DNA of 64,000 nt from contig OZ244935.1 in NCBI GenBank assembly GCA_965222005.1, positions 2,852,001 through 2,916,000 on the forward strand, written 5' to 3'. Below are positions 49,901 to 55,305 of this stretch, in pieces; position 1 is the first letter of the stretch; the number at the start of each line of letters is the position of its first letter. The position numbers were made by a program, and so were the translations under genes. The notes beneath the pieces were generated by a model. That model worked only from the letters and a program-made list of their open reading frames with translations, made no database searches and had not been told where the DNA came from. Origin of the DNA: CBDCTM01 sp965222005 (GTDB taxonomy: Bacteria; Bacteroidota; Bacteroidia; Chitinophagales; Saprospiraceae).

Positions 49901-52900
49901 GTGATGCGATACCAAGCCCTGCGAGCCCAACGGCGAGTGACAATTGCGATCCTGCGCCTGTGATCAGTTATACAGAAGTGCGAACCGATAGCAACTGCGT
50001 GGACAATTATGTATTACAACGGACATGGACAGCGACAGATCGCTGTGGCAATACATCGACGGGCATCCAGCTGATCCGCGTATTGGATCGGACGGCACCA
50101 ATACTGGCAGGCGTTCCAGCCGATATAACGGTCGAATGCGATGCGATACCAGGCCCTGCGAGTCCAACGGCGAGTGACAATTGCGATCCTGCGCCTGTGA
50201 TCAGCTATACAGAAGTAAGAACGGATAGCAACTGCGTGGACAATTATGTATTACAAAGATTATGGACGGCCACGGACCGCTGTGGCAATACGGCCACGGG
50301 GGAGCAGAGGATACGCGTGTTGGATCGGACGGCACCAATCTTGGCAGGCGTTCCAGCCGATATAACGGTCGAATGTGATGCGATACCAAGCCCTGCGAGC
50401 CCAACGGCGAGTGACAATTGCGATCCTGCGCCTGTGATCAGTTATACAGAAGTGCGAACCGATAGCAACTGCGTGGACAATTATGTATTACAACGGACAT
50501 GGACAGCGACAGATCGCTGTGGCAATACGGCCACGGGGGAGCAGAGGATACGGGTATTGGATCGGACGGCACCAATACTGGCAGGCGTTCCAGCCGATAT
50601 AACGGTAGAATGCGATGCGATACCAGGCCCTGCGAGTCCAACGACGAGTGACAATTGCGATCCTGCGCCTGTGATCAGCTATACAGAAGTAAGAACGGAT
50701 AGCAACTGCGTGGACAATTATGTATTACAACGGACATGGACAGCGACAGATCGCTGTGGCAATACATCGACGGGCATCCAGCTGATCCGCGTATTGGATC
50801 GGACGGCACCAATCTTGGCAGGCGTTCCAGCCGATATAACGGTAGAATGCGATGCGATACCAGGCCCTGCGAGTCCAACGGCGAGTGACAATTGCGATCC
50901 TGCGCCTGTGATCAGCTATACAGAAGTAAGAACGGATAGCAACTGCGTGGACAATTATGTATTACAAAGATTATGGACGGCCACGGACCGCTGTGGCAAT
51001 ACGGCCACGGGGGAGCAGAGGATACGCGTGTTGGATCGGACGGCACCAATCTTGGCAGGCGTTCCAGCCGATATAACGGTCGAATGTGATGCGATACCAA
51101 GCCCTGCGAGCCCAACGGCGAGTGACAATTGCGATCCTGCGCCTGTGATCAGTTATACAGAAGTGCGAACCGATAGCAACTGCGTGGACAATTATGTATT
51201 ACAACGGACATGGACAGCGACAGATCGCTGTGGCAATACATCGACGGGCATCCAGCTGATCCGCGTATTGGATCGGACGGCACCAATCTTGGCAGGCGTT
51301 CCAGCCGATATAACGGTAGAATGCGATGCGATACCAGGCCCTGCGAGTCCAACGGCGAGTGACAATTGCGATCCTGCGCCTGTGATCAGCTATACAGAAG
51401 TAAGAACGGATAGCAACTGCGTGGACAATTATGTATTACAAAGATTATGGACGGCCACGGACCGCTGTGGCAATACGGCCACGGGGGAGCAGAGGATACG
51501 CGTGTTGGATCGGACGGCACCAATCTTGGCAGGCGTTCCAGCCGATATAACGGTCGAATGTGATGCGATACCAAGCCCTGCGAGCCCAACGGCGAGTGAT
51601 AATTGCGATCCTGCGCCTGTGATCAGCTATACAGAAGTAAGAACGGATAGCAACTGCGTGGACAATTATGTATTACAAAGAGTATGGACGGCCACGGACC
51701 GCTGTGGCAATACGGCCACAGGCGAGCAGAGGATACGGGTATTGGATCGGACGGCTCCGGTCCTGGCTGGTGTACCGGCAGATGTGACTGTAGAGTGTGA
51801 TGCGATACCAGGCCCTGCGAGTCCAACGGCGAGTGATAATTGCGATCCTGCGCCTGTGATCAGCTATACAGAAGTAAGAACGGATAGCAACTGTGTAGAT
51901 AATTATGTATTACAACGGACATGGACAGCGACAGATCGCTGTGGCAATACGGCCACGGGCGAGCAGAGGATACGCGTGTTGGATCGGACGGCACCAATAC
52001 TGGCAGGCGTTCCAGCCGATATAACGGTCGAATGTGATGCGATACCAGGCCCTGCGAGTCCAACGGCGAGTGATAATTGCGATCCTGCGCCTGTGATCAG
52101 CTATACAGAAGTGCGAACCGATAGCAACTGCGTGGACAATTATGTATTACAAAGAGTATGGACGGCCACGGACCGCTGTGGCAATACGGCCACGGGGGAG
52201 CAGAGGATACGCGTATTGGATCGGACGGCACCAATACTGGCAGGCGTTCCAGCCGATATAACGGTCGAATGTGATGCGATACCAGGCCCTGCGAGTCCAA
52301 CGGCGAGTGATAATTGCGATCCTGCGCCTGTGATCAGCTATACAGAAGTAAGAACGGATAGCAACTGCGTGGACAATTATGTATTACAAAGAGTATGGAC
52401 GGCCACGGACCGCTGTGGCAATACGGCCACGGGCGAGCAGAGGATACGGGTATTGGATCGGACGGCACCAATACTGGCAGGCGTTCCAGCCGATATAACG
52501 GTCGAATGTGATGCGATACCGAGCCCAGCGAGTCCGACAGCGACAGACAATTGCGATCCTGCACCTGTGATCAGTTATACAGAAGTGCGAACCGATAGCA
52601 ACTGCGTGGATAATTATGTATTACAACGGACATGGACAGCGACAGATCGCTGTGGCAATACGGCCACGGGCGAGCAGAGGATACGGGTATTGGATCGGAC
52701 GGCTCCGGTCCTGGCTGGTGTACCGGTAGATGTGACGGTAGAGTGTGATGCGGTACCGAGCCCAGCGAGTCCGACGGCGAGTGACAATTGCGATCCTGCG
52801 CCTGTGATCAGCTATACAGAAGTAAGAACGGATAGCAACTGCGTGGACAATTATGTATTACAAAGATTATGGACGGCCACGGACCGCTGTGGCAATACGG

Positions 52901-55305
52901 CCACGGGCGAGCAGAGGATACGGGTATTGGATCGGACGGCACCAATACTGGCAGGCGTTCCAGCCGATATAACGGTCGAATGTGATGCGATACCAAGCCC
53001 TGCGAGCCCAACGGCGAGTGACAATTGCGATCCTGCGCCTGTGATCAGCTATACAGAAGTAAGAACGGATAGCAACTGCGTGGACAATTATGTATTACAA
53101 AGATTATGGACGGCCACGGACCGCTGTGGCAATACGGCCACGGGCGAGCAGAGGATACGGGTATTGGATCGGACGGCACCAATACTGGCAGGCGTTCCAG
53201 CCAATGTGACGGTCGAATGTGATGCGGTACCGAGCCCTGCGAGTCCAACGGCGAGTGACAATTGCGATCCTGCGCCTGTGATCAACTATACAGAAGTAAG
53301 AACGGATAGCAACTGCGTGGACAATTATGTATTACAAAGAGTATGGACGGCCACGGACCGCTGTGGCAATACGGCCACGGGGGAGCAGAGGATACGGGTA
53401 TTGGATCGGACGGCACCAATACTGGCTGGCGTACCGGCAGATGTGACGGTAGAGTGTGATGCGATACCAGGCCCTGCGAGCCCAACGGCGAGTGATAATT
53501 GCGATCCTGCGCCTGTGATCAGCTATACAGAAGTAAGAACGGATAGCAACTGCGTGGACAATTATGTATTACAAAGATTATGGACGGCCACGGACCGCTG
53601 TGGCAATACGGCCACGGGCGAGCAGAGGATACGGGTATTGGATCGGACGGCACCAATCTTGGCTGGCGTACCGGCAGATGTGACTGTAGAGTGTGATGCG
53701 GTACCGAGCCCAGCGAGTCCGACAGCGACAGACAATTGCGATCCTTCACCAGTGATCAGTTATACAGAAGTGCGAACCGATAGCAACTGTGTAGATACTT
53801 ATGTATTACAACGGACATGGACAGCGACAGATCGCTGTGGCAATACATCGACGGGCATCCAGCTGATCCGCGTATTGGATCAAACGGCTCCGGTCCTGGC
53901 TGGCGTACCGGCAGATGTGACTGTAGAGTGTGATGCGATACCGAGCCCAGCGAGCCCAACGGCGAGTGACAATTGTGATCCTGCACCAGTGATCAGCTAT
54001 ACAGAAGTAAGAACGGATAGCAACTGCGTGGACAATTATGTATTACAAAGATTATGGACGGCCACGGACCGCTGTGGCAATACGGCCACGGGGGAGCAGA
54101 GGATCCGCGTATTGGATCAAACGGCTCCGGTCCTGGCTGGCGTACCGGCAGATGTGACGGTAGAGTGTGATGCGATACCAGGCCCTGCGAGCCCAACGGC
54201 GAGTGATAATTGCGATCCTGCGCCTGTGATCAGCTATACAGAAGTAAGAACGGATAGCAACTGCGTGGACAATTATGTATTACAAAGATTATGGACGGCC
54301 ACGGACCGCTGTGGCAATACGGCCACGGGCGAGCAGAGGATACGCGTGTTGGATCGGACGGCACCAATACTGGCAGGCATCCCGGCGGATGTGACGGTAG
54401 AATGCGATGCGATACCAGGCCCTGCGAGTCCAACGGCGAGTGATAATTGCGATCCTGCGCCAGTGATCAGTTATACAGAAGTGCGAACCGATAGCAACTG
54501 TGTAGATAATTATGTATTACAACGGACATGGACAGCGACAGATCGCTGTGGCAATACATCGACGGGCATCCAGCTGATCCGCGTATTGGATCAAACGGCT
54601 CCGGTCCTGGCAGGCATCCCGGCGGATGTGACGGTAGAATGCGATGCGATACCAGGCCCTGCGAGCCCAACGGCGACAGACAATTGCGATACAGATGTAG
54701 AGATCACGTATGTCGAGACGCGGATCGATGGAGGTCTGTGCCCGGATGGCTACAGCCTGCAACGGGTCTGGACAGCGACGGATGATTGCGGCAACCAGGA
54801 TATGCAGACTCAGCTGATAAGTGTAGAAGACCAGACCGCGCCAATACTGGCAGGCGTACCGGCGGATGTGACGGTAGAGTGCGATGCGATACCAGGCCCT
54901 GCGAGCCCAACGGCGACAGACAATTGCGATACAGATGTAGAGATCACGTATGTCGAGACGCGGATCGATGGAGGTCTGTGCCCGGATGGCTACAGCCTGC
55001 AACGGGTCTGGACAGCGACGGATGATTGCGGCAACCAGGATATGCAGACTCAGCTGATAAGTGTAGAAGACCAGACCGCGCCAATACTGGCAGGCGTACC
55101 GGCGGATGTGACGGTAGAATGCGATGCGATACCAGGCCCTGCGAGCCCAACGGCGACAGACAATTGCGATACAGATGTAGAGATCACGTATGTCGAGACG
55201 CGGATCGATGGAGGTCTGTGCCCGGATGGCTACAGCCTGCAACGGGTCTGGACAGCGACGGATGATTGCGGCAACCAGGATATGCAGACTCAGCTGATAA
55301 TGTAG
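31969..55305 (+). CDS. Giant multidomain surface protein, first frame (7778 codons; frameshifted, continues downstream)
   Basis: ATG 31969 is followed by a ~40-residue Lys/Ser-rich stretch and a hydrophobic segment (VFYSFLLIFSLFPVFG), an extended signal sequence. Domains in order: DUF11-type modules (32.2-34.7 kb); two SdrD-B folds (VWNDLNGNGVQNAGEPG, VWNDYNGNGIQDEP; 34.7-35.4 kb); an Asp-rich Ca-type loop; ten LSGGSPAGG repeats (35.75-38.0); SprB repeats with an inserted LamG (38.3-41.0); an IgGFc-binding-like region (41.1-42.6); DUF11; HYR units with two inserted F5/8C domains (43.0-44.4); SprB and PKD-like; then HYR arrays of 261, 237 and 240 bp. Adhesion or extracellular matrix is inferred. 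The frame stops at 55303-55305 only because one G is missing after 55300 compared with neighbouring repeats. Confidence 0.9.
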   Translation: MRMSKPFTPKRKGLSLKNVSEWLFSGSASLKARPSVFYSFLLIFSLFPVFGNYSSFSIFNLFRLFHATSGQSHMITASLQLTKSVDKPTPLTGETFTYTLQYSCASITEDCQGVYITDPLPAEVEFVGLLGSSHTTSEVYNSGTHTVTFTFVDPLLAGTTGQVLVQVRFPNGTTPNGTVANNSATINASNASSVTTPNVAATAVASWGTDFTKYFSAGGAAGQTLSYGFRTCNYTDGWVPDGVLNLTNVTLVDTLPAGTVFLEAINSTSTHSYDPVGHILTFTFTADFAPGECRWPKVTLGVPNPPFIVGSSITNDAWVNFTPLGESPQKEKITITTTLTGANPGATTIKSADETERYPGTDLRYNIGLDISGTDSLVNFCLHDTIPPEFEVLEIHHGNYYYGGLSGPDNIVTITYNTNLGGPYTVSGSPFSVGVSGFIDTQNDLGLTPGGAEYITDIHWCYGTVPAGFATYNDILIRGDVKPGTPSGTVTNCAEMTTSTSGVTFTEACVDFEVLTPISGFRPSPTKRIKNAEGNWVNATSDFFGPGDTIHFRLQTRNSGSASDTLYNPISVDLLPPEVDYIDGSWSIDGYPVSQPVFTKTVNYKTTGRTLLKWEWNSSFPAAIPPGEQVNILFDVVVNYTATPGSPSFSNEFAMLNETTNNCSSGYKKADVHDFDDDSSTTDQFCHDSIDVNILAVAELVSTKHVKGQLDTVWTKYPNTGYTLPGGIADYRLVVSNSGNVPMKEIVVIDILPFVGDTSVVTLSERLSRWRPNLVGAVSAPAGVTVYYSDQGNPCRSVEGMVPSGPPNCTDPGWTTTVPLDITSVQSLKFDFGSNILNPGDSLVLEWPMRAPVNILSTIGSQPDSIAWNSFGYIATRNDNNDTLLASEPFKVGINIQDQIPAVYGDFVWNDLNGNGVQNAGEPGIDNIRVELYKDDGDGMQDISLDTFINFTLTADGGYYLFPFLQAGDYYLIAYISPDFTVTLADQPPDDNIDSDGYPMILNDTLVAVTPITSLTATEMDFSWDIGLIGPSTSGAVGNYVWNDYNGNGIQDEPAVAGVNGLTINLYDSSAPGVILATTTTANDLSGNPGYYEFQNIPPANYFVEILVPAPFTLTTLGSTGSSDPSDSDFNTVDGRTEVFAIAAGEHDYSWDAGITGEDCDNGIDDDGDGDIDCADSDCSATALAGGNGPICDGQDINLTESGGDAMSWSWSGPDGFSSTAQNPTILFATTAATGSYSVTVTNGQGCTASSSVAITVNALPNVTLVLTNDTDCDNNSTLALSGGSPAGGIYSGSGVSGTNFDASSVGVGTYTITYTYTDGNGCTSSANDDITVSGAPSVSLQLPDTIECASSTTLALSGGSPAGGTFSGLGVSGTNFDATIAGVGTHAVYYSYTDGNGCTEIAVDSVTVLGGAAVTLNLPNTTDCVNNTVNNLSGGSPAGGIYSGPGVSGNNFNASSVGIGTHTISYTFTDTNGCTNTATDDIEVYDIPSVTLILPDNFECVNSTVLALSGGSPAGGTYSGVGVSGTNFDASSAGVGTHAVTYTYTDANGCSNSATADIIVSALPNVSLTLPVTEVCVLSTTLALSGGSPVGGTFSGPGVSGTNFDASAAGLGIHTITYTFTDANGCTNTATDDITVIASPNVSLTLPDTEECSNSTTLTLSGGSPVGGTFSGPGVSGTNFDASAAGVGTHTITYTYTDTNGCSDSATDAITVLPQPNVSLSLADTDDCISNSSLSLSGGSPVGGTYSGPGVSGTNFDASVAGLGIHTITYTYTDGNGCLGTGTDNIEVFADPTVSLTLTDPDDCTNNSTHTLSGGSPAGGTFSGPGVSGTNFDASAAGAGTHTITYNYTDPNGCAGSATDNITVYAPPVVSLSLPETETCESSSTLSLSGGTPVGGTYSGPGVSGTNFDASTAGPGTHTIIYTFTDGNGCTNSAADNITVYADPTVNLNLPTTSACIDEVSVNLGGGTPAGGVFSGPGVTGTNFDATAVGAGTHSITYTYTDANGCTNSATGFITVYSFPVITNVSATDVSVCGGSDGTITITATGGSGSFEYRLDSGPWQASNIFTGLAIGSYNVFVRNSNGLCESAYVNNPVAINGSLGITVSAVITSNYNGADISCTGSADGSAQASIIGGTMPFSYIWSNGQTGADLVNVVAGTYTVTATDGVGCQNTASVTLVDPPALGVDAIFTDVSCYGGSDGAIDVTAIGGVGAYTYSWNDLEPEAFWAFDNTTDDISGNNHDALFVWGAETYSTDAVDGSHSFDFDGATAIQYDDEIAFMETAFTERTVIMWIKPDLLSGIQILYDEGARIHGIGLRLNDDKLQASVRSSFIEKTAYEMTFPNDGQWHQVGVVYDNGDLTLTIDGVMGPTYNTGFSNILMLPPPLNQCGLGAKLGEDAFGGWVWSPAYPYSGLMDNVSFHNKGLNANQISDNYTNDGDRTGLPAGDYRVYVYDLNGCMDSILLTLSQPDSIAMTFNVADISCNGGSDGAIDLLVNGGVTPFNYSWSTGADTEDISGLSVGTYSVTVTDANGCTMVDSTAINEPEELTATAVVTSNYNGHDISCVGASDGNAMAIPVGGTAPYTYIWSNGQTAANLNNVAAGTYGVTVTDTNGCTTTSNVTLNDPPQITVSTFNTSVFGSYHVSCVDASDGAALAVASNGVGSYTYQWSNGQTGANLINVVAGTYTVTATDGNGCTAIANITLLEPPAIVLSASVTSDYNGADVSCAGSIDGSALATASGGIGTITYSWSTGQSTASISGIGAGTYTVTATDAFGCSTIASVTLNNPPSVNVTANVTSNYNGYDVSCNGGMDGTASASASGGVGNFIYLWSDGQTSANLVNATAGTYWVTVTDENGCTNSTSITFDEPAEINVNVSSADPSDCGVNDGIILITASGGTGGYEYSIDGTNWTSTNSFTGLTPGTYFVYVRNTFGTCVAGPTGVIVNVPEAPTIDNITIINPTTSSSNDGGLLVTASGNGIAIEYTIDGINWQFSNVFSGLSVGTYTITIRYFGFNCLSSSTVTLVAGGGVVGEGNGIDYCSDDLSGVNFVEVYFIPYPEDQVLTSLQVLHPNSCGFIEQAQEPIRTYVSVGVVEEGTIIHYDHWEDGFEPNLSFPIQSTTQVWGDGNPANGIPPGFAVDYFTAADFIILDNPVTTTTRGSVIDFDAGDKIGSRGNLAMTRLAWATGTNTLLAGALEVYPVDLWGQDYEIPVGVNNNVNDMFEYTGITVMASQSNTAVNIDTDGNGSIDVSLVLDEGESHLVNGNVNAGGTVTASAPIQVDLVTGDICAGAEARFFTLKPTNDWSSDYYNPVATQNNGAAGTEPGNHPTYVHLYNPNATSIQVHWETAAGYQGQISVAANNTAWIELPDNTGSHFYTTDNSKFYAIATIDSDPNTNSSSGYRNSAHDWGFALVPEGQVTSQITLVGFAPGDDPTYSGSSPENSAPVWLTAAFPSGSSSTGSITICIDYNGDGGTLSDLNGVTYDASVVLNSLQHAKIYDPDGDQTGMQIWVCDGSDAIIAGAWGQDPATASRGVPAIDLGVGLPNGIPFATSKCARLSKDYNSNGLYDECDEVIYTIFVRNSGALPLSTGSITIVDTLPAEVTYIDNSTVAIINGVVNNITDDSSPASPFPFDEGGQSYNDIIMPGDSIIYQFEVVINDLSAATLIRNVANVVSPKQTLYPEVTFPAQQPTGPILTGVLPDTTVACDAVPPVPNIGADIFATNNCEEIDTISQTGWTLQFVDSEETVAENAQAINAFDGNPLTYWRTEWNTSNPPHPHELQIDLGASYNIAGFRYLPRQSGTEGMIADFEFYISEDGTDWGSPATTGTWSASVTEEEETFFIQRGRYVRIIANSEVNGNTWTSIAELNVLQCINYASVTFNYTETSTQTSNGSTTDDCYEITRTWEATDHCNQTATYTQIITVIDTIAPVMTSLPANITISNSEIPNPPDLDCSTPGNAALGKPTVQSSTNSGGVASRAVDGNTDGNFSNSSVTETNNEFQPWWQVDLLSIFPIEEIEIWNRTDCCSAALSNYYILVSSVPFASADLSATLADPDVKAYFQTTTAGTPSTIAIDTLARYIRVQLQGTDVLNLAEIVVTPKCINVTDNCDPDVQLTFSENNVPAGCSYNLTRTWTATDNCGNSTEHIQVIAVQDVLTVSANVASDYNGEDISCIGATDGSAVVTASGGSGTLSILWSNGQTTDTAFTLSAGTYNVTVTDVNGCSASTSVTLQAPPDITITTTITSDHNGEDVSCFGASDGSGFANAIGGTGTLTYLWSNGQTTQSATNLSAGTYTITVTDANGCTKEGTITLQNPPQITVTATVTSDYNGEDISCFGAADGSANAAATGGTGAITYYWSNTQSGNSINNLLAGTYYVTATDANGCTAVDSVTLDNPPPIFISIGSAIDPILCNGNDGSITVIASGGTGLYEYRLGLSGSWQSSNVFSGLTSGFYDIYVRNFDGSCETGPENIILSDPAPQSCPISPTADTTTYCSTNVAASFTVDTLPDATGYTWTIPTGALLVVGQGTDSIVVNFNSIPAGIYDICVITNSDCGNSPPCCITVEIIDCIEICDNGLDDDQDGLVDCDDPDCAVIANINVLTSAPSCPLDTVVYLADDVGAGATYTWDFGANATPATATGIGPHQVVYGLCGNKSIGLTVEKNGCTASDNDTYLIEDITPPIWSVDPTDFSVVCDSTADPGGQIAAWLANIGNGVITDVCDSVLVNDDYSGISFTCGTAGSAVVTFIASDICGNTSSRTATVSIIDTIPPAILNPAEDLVVECDGAGNSTELNNWINNLANFNATDICGPVSFSHDYAGGGVPSLPACDNDTTGILTVTFTATDDCGNNSNSTARFIIMDTSGPTFTTIPDVTVYLDINCQLDTTTADIGEVTVTSDNCTAVPSISYSDDVSGLTGCNGTGYFERTWQVTDDCGNSSTAIQRVEVQDTLAPTIVNMPADVTVYLDMNCELDTTTADIGEVTVTSDNCTAAPAISYSDDVSGLTGCNGTGYFERTWQVTDDCGNSSTAIQRVEVQDTLAPTIVNMPADVTVYLDINCELDTTTADIGEVTVTSDNCTAVPAISYSDDVSGLTGCNGTGYFERTWQVTDDCGNSSTAIQRVEVQDTLAPTFTSIPDVTVYLDINCELDTTTADIGEVTVTSDNCTAVPSISYSDDVSGLTGCNGTGYFERTWQVTDDCGNSSTAIQRVEVQDTLAPSFTSIPDVTVYLDMNCELDTTTADIGEVTVTSDNCTAVPAISYSDDVSGLTGCNGTGYFERSWQVTDDCGNSSTAIQRVEVQDTLAPTIVNMPADVTVYLDINCELDTTTADIGEVTVTSDNCTAVPAISYSDDVSGLTGCNGTGYFERTWQVTDDCGNSSTAIQRVEVQDTLAPTIVNMPADVTVYLDMNCELDTTTADIGEVTVTSDNCTAVPSISYSDDVSGLTGCNGTGYFERTWQVTDDCGNSSTAIQRVEVQDTLAPTIVNMPADVTVYLDINCELDTTTADIGEVTVTSDNCTAVPAISYSDDVSGLTGCNGTGYFERSWQVTDDCGNSSTAIQRVEVQDTLAPSFTSIPDVTVYLDINCELDTTTADIGEVTVTSDNCTAAPAISYSDDVSGLTGCNGTGYFERSWQVTDDCGNSSTAIQRVEVQDTLSPQLLNVPADITVECDGVPSPANVSATDNCTISVGVSFVETRIDGPLCPDSYTLERVWTATDSCGNQDIQVQLVTVLDRTAPVLAGIPADITVECDAIPGPASPTASDNCDPAPVISYAEVRTDSNCVDNYVLQRVWTATDRCGNTATGEQRIRVLDRTAPILAGVPADITVECDAIPGPASPTASDNCDPAPVISYAEVRTDSNCVDNYVLQRTWTATDRCGNTSTGIQLIRVLDQTAPVLAGVPADITVECDAIPGPASPTASDNCDPAPVISYAEVRTDSNCVDNYVLQRVWTATDRCGNTATGEQRIRVLDRMAPILAGVPADITVECDAIPSPASPTASDNCDPAPVISYTEVRTDSNCVDNYVLQRTWTATDRCGNTSTGIQLIRVLDRTAPILAGVPADITVECDAIPGPASPTASDNCDPAPVISYTEVRTDSNCVDNYVLQRLWTATDRCGNTATGEQRIRVLDRTAPILAGVPADITVECDAIPSPASPTASDNCDPAPVISYTEVRTDSNCVDNYVLQRTWTATDRCGNTATGEQRIRVLDRTAPILAGVPADITVECDAIPGPASPTTSDNCDPAPVISYTEVRTDSNCVDNYVLQRTWTATDRCGNTSTGIQLIRVLDRTAPILAGVPADITVECDAIPGPASPTASDNCDPAPVISYTEVRTDSNCVDNYVLQRLWTATDRCGNTATGEQRIRVLDRTAPILAGVPADITVECDAIPSPASPTASDNCDPAPVISYTEVRTDSNCVDNYVLQRTWTATDRCGNTSTGIQLIRVLDRTAPILAGVPADITVECDAIPGPASPTASDNCDPAPVISYTEVRTDSNCVDNYVLQRLWTATDRCGNTATGEQRIRVLDRTAPILAGVPADITVECDAIPSPASPTASDNCDPAPVISYTEVRTDSNCVDNYVLQRVWTATDRCGNTATGEQRIRVLDRTAPVLAGVPADVTVECDAIPGPASPTASDNCDPAPVISYTEVRTDSNCVDNYVLQRTWTATDRCGNTATGEQRIRVLDRTAPILAGVPADITVECDAIPGPASPTASDNCDPAPVISYTEVRTDSNCVDNYVLQRVWTATDRCGNTATGEQRIRVLDRTAPILAGVPADITVECDAIPGPASPTASDNCDPAPVISYTEVRTDSNCVDNYVLQRVWTATDRCGNTATGEQRIRVLDRTAPILAGVPADITVECDAIPSPASPTATDNCDPAPVISYTEVRTDSNCVDNYVLQRTWTATDRCGNTATGEQRIRVLDRTAPVLAGVPVDVTVECDAVPSPASPTASDNCDPAPVISYTEVRTDSNCVDNYVLQRLWTATDRCGNTATGEQRIRVLDRTAPILAGVPADITVECDAIPSPASPTASDNCDPAPVISYTEVRTDSNCVDNYVLQRLWTATDRCGNTATGEQRIRVLDRTAPILAGVPANVTVECDAVPSPASPTASDNCDPAPVINYTEVRTDSNCVDNYVLQRVWTATDRCGNTATGEQRIRVLDRTAPILAGVPADVTVECDAIPGPASPTASDNCDPAPVISYTEVRTDSNCVDNYVLQRLWTATDRCGNTATGEQRIRVLDRTAPILAGVPADVTVECDAVPSPASPTATDNCDPSPVISYTEVRTDSNCVDTYVLQRTWTATDRCGNTSTGIQLIRVLDQTAPVLAGVPADVTVECDAIPSPASPTASDNCDPAPVISYTEVRTDSNCVDNYVLQRLWTATDRCGNTATGEQRIRVLDQTAPVLAGVPADVTVECDAIPGPASPTASDNCDPAPVISYTEVRTDSNCVDNYVLQRLWTATDRCGNTATGEQRIRVLDRTAPILAGIPADVTVECDAIPGPASPTASDNCDPAPVISYTEVRTDSNCVDNYVLQRTWTATDRCGNTSTGIQLIRVLDQTAPVLAGIPADVTVECDAIPGPASPTATDNCDTDVEITYVETRIDGGLCPDGYSLQRVWTATDDCGNQDMQTQLISVEDQTAPILAGVPADVTVECDAIPGPASPTATDNCDTDVEITYVETRIDGGLCPDGYSLQRVWTATDDCGNQDMQTQLISVEDQTAPILAGVPADVTVECDAIPGPASPTATDNCDTDVEITYVETRIDGGLCPDGYSLQRVWTATDDCGNQDMQTQLIM
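35750..38030 (+). repeat. Tandem array of ten ~222-bp units (LSGGSPAGG type)
   Basis: Each ~74-aa unit has a variable start (for example SVSLQLPDTIEC) followed by LSGGSPAGGTYSGPGVSG, TNFDAS and TYTDANGCTNSA. Unit identity is moderate, so this array is older than the HYR arrays further right. Confidence 0.85.
38638..39290 (+). other. LamG/concanavalin-like domain inserted inside a SprB repeat
   Basis: It starts EAFWAFDNTTDDISGNNHDA, contains FTERTVIMWIKPD, DGQWHQVGVVYDNGDLTLTI and YSGLMDNVSFHNKGL. The residues on either side (AYTYSWNDL and LPAGDYRVYVYDLNGC) are the two halves of one SprB unit. Confidence 0.75.
43150..43580 (+). other. F5/8 type C (discoidin-like) domain inserted inside a HYR unit
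   Basis: AINAFDGNPLTYWRTEW, HELQIDLGASYNIAGFRYLP, FYISEDGTDWGSP and RYVRIIANSEVNG are the standard carbohydrate-binding F5/8C strands. The flanks are an unfinished HYR start (PDTTVACDAVPPVPNI) and a HYR end (ITRTWEATDHCNQTATY). Confidence 0.75.
43825..44260 (+). other. Second F5/8 type C / fucolectin-like domain inserted inside a HYR unit
   Basis: NAALGKPTVQSSTNSGGVAS, RAVDGNTDGNF, PWWQVDLLSIFPIEEIEIWN and RYIRVQLQGTDVLNLAEIVV are typical lectin-type F5/8C motifs. The next residues resume a HYR unit with VTDNCDPDVQLTFSE. Confidence 0.75.
46553..48903 (+). repeat. Tandem array of nine 261-bp HYR units
   Basis: The 87-aa units contain PDVTVYLDINCELDTTTADI, SDNCTA, DDVSGLTGCNGTGYFERTW and DDCGNSSTAIQ. 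Copies differ by few bases, and two alternating starts (FTSIPDVTV and IVNMPADVTV) are shuffled along the array. Confidence 0.9.
49142..54593 (+). repeat. Tandem array of twenty-three 237-bp HYR units
   Basis: The 79-aa units contain ADITVECDAIPGPASPTASD, NCDPAPVISY, DSNCVDNYVLQR and TATDRCGNTATGEQRIRVLD, with four cysteines each. A variant with STGIQLIRV at the end is interspersed. Nearly identical dimers are duplicated within it (for example 50675-51148 and 51149-51622). Confidence 0.92.

Noticed and set aside
49253..54670. Minus-strand open frames of 67 codons repeated every 237 bp
   Set aside because: They are the antisense image of the HYR units; their composition and periodicity follow entirely from the plus-strand repeat.
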